From the NCBI RefSeq assembly GCF_014207095.1, contig NZ_JACHBG010000008.1:162118-226117 (forward strand): DNA of 64,000 bases, written 5' to 3'. Source of the DNA: Martinezella lusitana. GTDB lineage: Bacteria > Pseudomonadota > Alphaproteobacteria > Rhizobiales > Rhizobiaceae. Of this stretch, positions 60,487 to 64,000 are shown in pieces. A program made the translations under genes and the position numbers. Below the pieces are notes generated by a model. That model had not been told where the DNA came from. It ran no database searches and was given only the letters and a program-made list of their open reading frames with translations. The stretch's first letter is position 1. Each line of letters begins with the position of its first letter.

Positions 60487-61674
60487 TCAGGCGGAGACCT
60501 GCTCCAGCGCACGGGCAAAATCTTCGACCAGATCGTCGCTGTCCTCGATGCCCGCGGAGAAGCGCACGGTGCCCGGCGAAATGCCGAGCTCTGCACGTGC
60601 CTCGTCGGTGAGGTTCTTGTGCGTCGTGGTAGCCGGATGGGTGATCAGGCTCTTGCTGTCGCCGAGATTGTTGGAAATCTTGACGATCTCCAGGGCGTTC
60701 TGCAGCTTGAAGGCCGCTTCCTTGCCGCCCTTGAGTTCGAAGGCGATCAGGGTCGAGCCGCCGCTCATCTGCTTGGCGATGATATCGGCTTGCGGGTGGT
60801 CCTTGCGGCCCGGATAGATCACGCGGGCGACCTTGTTGGTCTGCTCGGCGAGGAAATCGGCCACCTTGGCGGCGTTCTTCGTCTGCTGGGCAACGCGAAG
60901 CGGCAAGGTCTCGATGCCCTTCAGCAGCGTCCATGCAGTGAAGGGGGACATGGCCGGTCCGGTATGGCGGAAATAATCCTGCAGCTTCTCGTCGATCCAC
61001 TGCTTGTCGGAGAGGATAATGCCGCCGAGCGAACGGCCCTGACCGTCAATGTGCTTGGTGGCGGAATAGACGACGATATGGGCGCCGAGCTCCAGCGGCT
61101 TCTGGAAGAGCGGCGTCGCGAAGACGTTGTCGACGACGACCTTGGCGCCGATCTGGTTGGCGAGCTTGGCAACGGCTGCGATATCGACCACTTCGAGTGT
61201 CGGATTGGTCGGGCTTTCCAGGAAGAACAGCTTGGTGTTCGGGCGGATGGCCTTTTCCCAGTTCTCGGTAAAGCGTCCGTCGACGAGGGTGCATTCGATG
61301 CCGTATTTCGGAGCCAGTGTCTCTACGACCCAGCGGCAGGAGCCGAAGAGCGCGCGGGCCGCGACGATGTGGTCGCCGGCCTGCAGCTGGCAGAGGATAG
61401 CGGCGGAGACGGCGGCCATGCCCGAAGCGGTGGCGCGTGCGTCTTCAGCGCCTTCCAGCGCACACATGCGCTTTTCAAACATGTCATTGGTCGGGCTGCC
61501 GTAACGGGCGTAGATGAAACCTTCGGTCTCGCCCTTGAAGCGGGCTTCCGCCGCTTCAGAGGTATCGTAGACGAAGCCCTGGGTCAGATAGATCGCTTCG
61601 GAGGTCTCGCCGAATTGCGAACGAAGCGTTCCGTTGTGTACGAGCTGGGTTGCGGGGCGCCAAGTCTTGCTCAT
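60487..61674 (-). CDS. metZ: O-succinylhomoserine sulfhydrylase
   Basis: A PLP enzyme that makes homocysteine from O-succinylhomoserine and sulfide. The 395-residue product has YARYGSPTNDMFE, the PLP-stacking GSC region ARALFGSCRW, the PLP Asp in VVVDNVFATP, and the Schiff-base Lys in YSATKHIDGQGR. I chose the ATG at 61674 (MSKTWRPATQL); an in-frame start at 61710 lies inside the terminator region of the leader. It is controlled by the upstream SAM-II riboswitch. Confidence 0.95.
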   Translation of the reverse strand: MSKTWRPATQLVHNGTLRSQFGETSEAIYLTQGFVYDTSEAAEARFKGETEGFIYARYGSPTNDMFEKRMCALEGAEDARATASGMAAVSAAILCQLQAGDHIVAARALFGSCRWVVETLAPKYGIECTLVDGRFTENWEKAIRPNTKLFFLESPTNPTLEVVDIAAVAKLANQIGAKVVVDNVFATPLFQKPLELGAHIVVYSATKHIDGQGRSLGGIILSDKQWIDEKLQDYFRHTGPAMSPFTAWTLLKGIETLPLRVAQQTKNAAKVADFLAEQTNKVARVIYPGRKDHPQADIIAKQMSGGSTLIAFELKGGKEAAFKLQNALEIVKISNNLGDSKSLITHPATTTHKNLTDEARAELGISPGTVRFSAGIEDSDDLVEDFARALEQVSA

Positions 61675-61692
61675 GCCATCACCACTTTCAAA

Positions 61693-61734
61693 CAAAAAAA
61701 CCGGTCGCAAAAGCAGACCGGTTCAACCCCGGTC
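61693..61734 (-). terminator. SAM-II-linked attenuator of metZ
   Basis: On the minus strand three segments compete: A = GACCGG (61734-61729), B = CCGGTC (61721-61716) and C = GACCGG (61706-61701). B:C with a TGCTTTTGC loop and the TTTTTT that follows is a Rho-independent terminator; A:B is an antiterminator. A touches the 3' edge of the SAM-II aptamer, so ligand binding should favour B:C. Confidence 0.75.
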
Positions 61735-61790
61735 TTTTTAGCCATTTGTTTAACGTGGCTGCAAGCCGACCGGCCAAATCACCACGGGAT
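61735..61790 (-). promoter_or_regulatory. SAM-II riboswitch (metA/SAM-alpha)
   Basis: The minus-strand RNA contains, in order, ATCCCGTGGTGATTTGGCCG, then GGCTTGCAGCCACGTTAAACA and GGCTAAAAAG. These are the conserved blocks of the SAM-II pseudoknot: a P1 stem CCGTGG-type with GCCACG, the L1 GATTTG and the 3' strand GCTAAA. It lies about 60 bases upstream of metZ, its usual alphaproteobacterial target. High SAM should reduce metZ expression. Confidence 0.92.
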
Positions 61791-61966
61791 AAGTTGCAAT
61801 ACTGCCGTTGACGGCTTGCGTCAATTCCCTGAGTTTGGTTTTGTCGGCGACAAATTACTGCCTCTGTGTCCGTTAGGATGGGTCAAGGGTCGCAGCAACA
61901 TTTTCAATCGGCGCACAAGCCTGCGGGTCGCTTTCGACCGGAGGGATCGTGGGCTGAAGAAAGGGC

Positions 61967-63061
61967 ATGATGGCTCGCAATACTGGAATTCTGGCGGACC
62001 GCGCCATAGCAGCGCTCTTTGAAACAGGGCGGCTAACGAGCGAGAGAGAACTGGACGTCGATCAGATCCAGCCTGCAAGTCTTGACCTGCGGCTCAGTTC
62101 GCACGCCTTCCGCGTCCGCGCCAGCTTCATGCCAGGGCCTTCACATCTCGTTGCCGACAAGCTCGATCGGCTGAAGCTGCATGTCATCGACCTCTCGGAA
62201 GGCGCGGTGCTGGAAACCGGCTGCGTCTATATCGTACCGCTGATGGAGCGGCTGGACCTGCCGGAAGACATGTCGGCCTCGGCCAACCCGAAGAGTTCGA
62301 CGGGTCGCCTCGACATCTTCACCCGCGTCATCACCGACCGGGCGCAGGAGTTCGACAAGATCCCAGCCGGCTATTCCGGCCCGCTCTATCTTGAAATCAG
62401 CCCGCGCACCTTCCCCATCGTCGTGCGCCGCGGCTCGCGCCTCTCGCAGATCCGCTTCCGCGTCGGGCAGGCCCTGCTCACCGAGCCGGAACTCTTGGCG
62501 CTGCACGAAACCGAGACGCTGGTCGCCAGCAAGAAGCCTAACATCACCGGCGGCGGCATCGCGCTGTCGATCGATCTCGCCGGCGACAAGGAAGGACTGA
62601 TCGGCTATCGCGGCAAGCATCACACGGCTGTCGTCGATGTCGACAAAAAAGCCCAACACGACATCTTCGATTTCTGGGAGCCGCTTTATAGCCGCGGCCG
62701 CACCGAAATCATCCTTGACCCCGACGAATTTTACATCCTTGTTTCGCGCGAAGCGGTGCATGTGCCGCCGCATTATGCCGCCGAAATGACGCCGTTCGAT
62801 CCGCTGGTCGGCGAATTCCGCGTCCACTATGCCGGCTTCTTCGACCCGGGCTTCGGCCATGCGCCGGCCGGCGGTCGCGGCAGCCGCGCCGTGCTCGAGG
62901 TGCGCAGCCATGAAGTGCCCTTCATTCTCGAAGATGGGCAGATCGTCGGTCGCCTTATCTATGAACACATGCTGGAACAGCCGAGCAGCCTCTACGGCTC
63001 CGGCCTCGGCTCGAACTATCAGGCGCAGGGCCTGAAGCTCTCGAAGCACTTCCGGTTGTAG
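61967..63061 (+). CDS. dcd: 2'-Deoxycytidine 5'-triphosphate deaminase (double-domain)
   Basis: A dCTP deaminase of the long alphaproteobacterial form (364 residues), about twice the length of E. coli Dcd. The first domain carries QIQPASLDLRLS, ASANPKSSTGRLDIFTRVITD (in parts) and YLEISPRTFPIVVRRGSRLSQIRF (in parts). The second carries EFYILVSREAVHVPPHYAAEM and the active-site-like GFFDPGFGHAPAGGRGSRAVLEVRS (in parts). So one chain holds two dUTPase-fold copies. An AAGAAAGGG ribosome site precedes the ATG. Confidence 0.9.
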   Translation: MMARNTGILADRAIAALFETGRLTSERELDVDQIQPASLDLRLSSHAFRVRASFMPGPSHLVADKLDRLKLHVIDLSEGAVLETGCVYIVPLMERLDLPEDMSASANPKSSTGRLDIFTRVITDRAQEFDKIPAGYSGPLYLEISPRTFPIVVRRGSRLSQIRFRVGQALLTEPELLALHETETLVASKKPNITGGGIALSIDLAGDKEGLIGYRGKHHTAVVDVDKKAQHDIFDFWEPLYSRGRTEIILDPDEFYILVSREAVHVPPHYAAEMTPFDPLVGEFRVHYAGFFDPGFGHAPAGGRGSRAVLEVRSHEVPFILEDGQIVGRLIYEHMLEQPSSLYGSGLGSNYQAQGLKLSKHFRL

Positions 63062-63253
63062 TGACCCTTCCGGAAAACAGTAAACGCTGCGTATTGGGAT
63101 GTCCGATGAATATCAGGCGTCCCTTTTTACTATAATCTTGCTCAAAGAATGTAATGAACTCATCTTGTGGCAGAAGCGGAGCGCCCTCGCATCTCATGGA
63201 ATAAATTTACAGCGATAAAAGTGAGACTCCGCTGTCTATTTGGATGTGCGCAT

Positions 63254-63637
63254 ATGAAATTACCGAATGATCCAACCGGCAAGCTCGGAGCGGCATATAT
63301 GATGCTCGTTTATTTGTTCGCGTATTTGCCGGTCATTGGGGTTGTCAGGATTGCTACGGGTCTCAATATCGACGATCGACAGGTGGAGTGCGCCGCGAGT
63401 GCATGGGCGCGCACTGTCGTCATACTATCGATCGCCGTTGTCGCCGTGCTGATACATATGGCAATTGGTTTCTTTTATTTTCAATCAAATGGTGAAGGCC
63501 CTTTCGGCCCTCTTCCGAAACCGAGAAGTCGCAAAAAGCCGAAGCGCAAACGTCTTCTGCCATATATTTCGAACGGCGCCTTGTTCGGAACAATGATGCT
63601 TCCCGCGATGTTTCTTATTCTGCCGCGCCATTGCTAG
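63254..63637 (+). CDS. Small three-helix membrane protein, unknown
   Basis: A 127-residue reading from ATG 63254 (or 156 from GTG 63167, neither with a good ribosome site). Three hydrophobic helices are seen: AAYMMLVYLFAYLPVIGVV, TVVILSIAVVAVLIHMAIGFFY and GALFGTMMLPAMFLIL. Between the last two is a very basic loop (PKPRSRKKPKRKRLLP). Codon use is more AT-rich than in the flanking genes. It sits between dcd and a tRNA-Gly/IS end, so recent acquisition is possible. Confidence 0.5.
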   Translation: MKLPNDPTGKLGAAYMMLVYLFAYLPVIGVVRIATGLNIDDRQVECAASAWARTVVILSIAVVAVLIHMAIGFFYFQSNGEGPFGPLPKPRSRKKPKRKRLLPYISNGALFGTMMLPAMFLILPRHC

Positions 63638-63724
63638 GAAACGGGCATTAATAGCCAGGCACCTTTCTGACGCCTGTCGACGGTATTTGATCAATTGAAG
63701 ACGAGAGAAGTCGGTTGACCGATC

Positions 63725-63753
63725 TTGACACTGACCGCCAACTGTTGGACATC
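63725..63753 (+). promoter_or_regulatory. Putative promoter of tRNA-Gly
   Basis: A perfect TTGACA (63725-63730) lies 35 bases before the tRNA. The expected -10 (GACATC, 63748-63753) is poor, so the call is weak. Confidence 0.35.
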
Positions 63754-63765
63754 TCAGGGGGGCAG

Positions 63766-63839
63766 GCGGGTGTAGCTCAATGGTAGAGCAGCAGCTTCCC
63801 AAGCTGAATACGAGGGTTCGATTCCCTTCACCCGCTCCA
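63766..63839 (+). tRNA. tRNA-Gly (anticodon CCC)
   Basis: A complete 74-base cloverleaf with encoded CCA. Acceptor GCGGGTG pairs with CACCCGC. The anticodon loop TTCCCAA gives anticodon CCC for Gly codon GGG. The T-loop is TTCGATT. An IS630-type transposase fragment begins 77 bases downstream. Confidence 0.96.
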
Positions 63840-63915
63840 GTCTCTTCCCGTCTCTCTGCAATTGGTTAGACCGCCCCACGGTGGCTTTGCATGAGAAATT
63901 CAGGCCTAGAGCGTT

Positions 63916-64000
63916 TCATGTTTTGACGGAAGCGTAGCCTGCGTTTGAGAAGTAGTTGGCGCACTCTTCTGGCTTGATGGTGTTGGCGAGTATGCCCAGA
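63916..64000 (-). mobile_element. 3' end of an IS630-type transposase (cut by window end)
   Basis: The minus strand reads into a C-terminal transposase tail: LGILANTIKPEECANYFSNA followed by GYASVKT and a TGA at 63918-63916. The pattern xxLLDxIxPxECxNYFxxxGY is the usual end of IS630-family transposases. Only 27 codons lie in the window, so its integrity is unknown. The end of the element is probably near the TA at 63908-63909, the dinucleotide IS630 elements target; that is inference. Confidence 0.7.

Noticed and set aside
60481..62022. Plus-strand frame covering metZ and its leader
   Set aside because: It runs antisense through both metZ and the SAM-II riboswitch and shows no known domain.

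Overview
The window is a stretch of chromosome from a fast-growing alphaproteobacterium, most likely Rhizobium in the broad sense (Rhizobiaceae). Several things point this way: a frcBCA-frcK fructose ABC cassette with a ROK regulator, GcrA and clustered GANTC sites, a SAM-II riboswitch in front of metZ, two GGAAC-N16/17-CGTT promoters of the EcfG/RpoE2 type, a three-hairpin sRNA with CCUCCUCCC loops, a double-domain dCTP deaminase, and high-GC codon use throughout. Genes are densely packed, with many ATGA overlaps. No CRISPR array, phage or conjugative module was seen.

Layout. 1-2.6 kb: rpmH-rnpA-yidC on the minus strand behind a near-consensus sigma-70 promoter. 2.8-6.5 kb: a methyl-accepting chemotaxis protein and an orphan histidine kinase, then tRNA-Arg. 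6.8-13.5 kb: an accessory-looking block with YCII, MarR-MFS efflux, a BA14K-like protein, an SDR lacking its catalytic segment, a PmtA-like methyltransferase, TetR and an aldo/keto reductase. 13.5-17.2 kb: the CCUCCUCCC sRNA, a lipoprotein hydrolase, a small membrane protein, a proline racemase-family enzyme and a repeat element. 17.2-22.8 kb: fructose uptake (fucU/rbsD-like, frcR, frcB, frcC, frcA, frcK). 22.9-30.9 kb: pyrC, a diguanylate cyclase, a DUF1772/NmrA pair divergent from TetR, then pyrE, fructokinase and pgi. 31-38.5 kb: fadD, a PRC-barrel protein, glyoxalase I, YCII and an osmoprotectant-type ABC transporter. 38.9-45.4 kb: a double-HTH LysR-like regulator, His-rich secreted proteins, a monooxygenase, a methyltransferase pseudogene, tRNA-Thr, nitronate monooxygenase and a membrane protein. 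45.4-54.3 kb: ppk2 and the full phosphate block phoR-pstSCAB-phoU-phoB. 54.3-64 kb: gcrA, argD, argF, hslO, apaG, a DnaB-like ATPase, metZ with SAM-II, dcd, a small membrane protein, tRNA-Gly and the truncated end of an IS630-type transposase.

How genes work together. FrcBCA imports fructose, and fructokinase plus Pgi, 6-8 kb away, feed it to glucose-6-phosphate. PhoR/PhoB with PstSCAB and PhoU form a phosphate sensing and uptake unit next to a polyphosphate kinase 2. fadD and the nitronate monooxygenase carry related TTGACGT/ACGTCAA palindromes and may share a regulator. The PRC-barrel gene and a His/Tyr-rich secreted protein both have general-stress promoters.

The most interesting observations are the anti-Shine-Dalgarno-loop sRNA, the SAM-II attenuator with three competing strands, the SDR missing its catalytic core, the shared palindromes, the tandem-HTH LysR-like regulator, the DnaB-like ATPase of unknown role and the GANTC cluster between gcrA and argD. 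I did not find a clearly new multi-gene system. All function calls come from reading motifs by eye; no database search was run.
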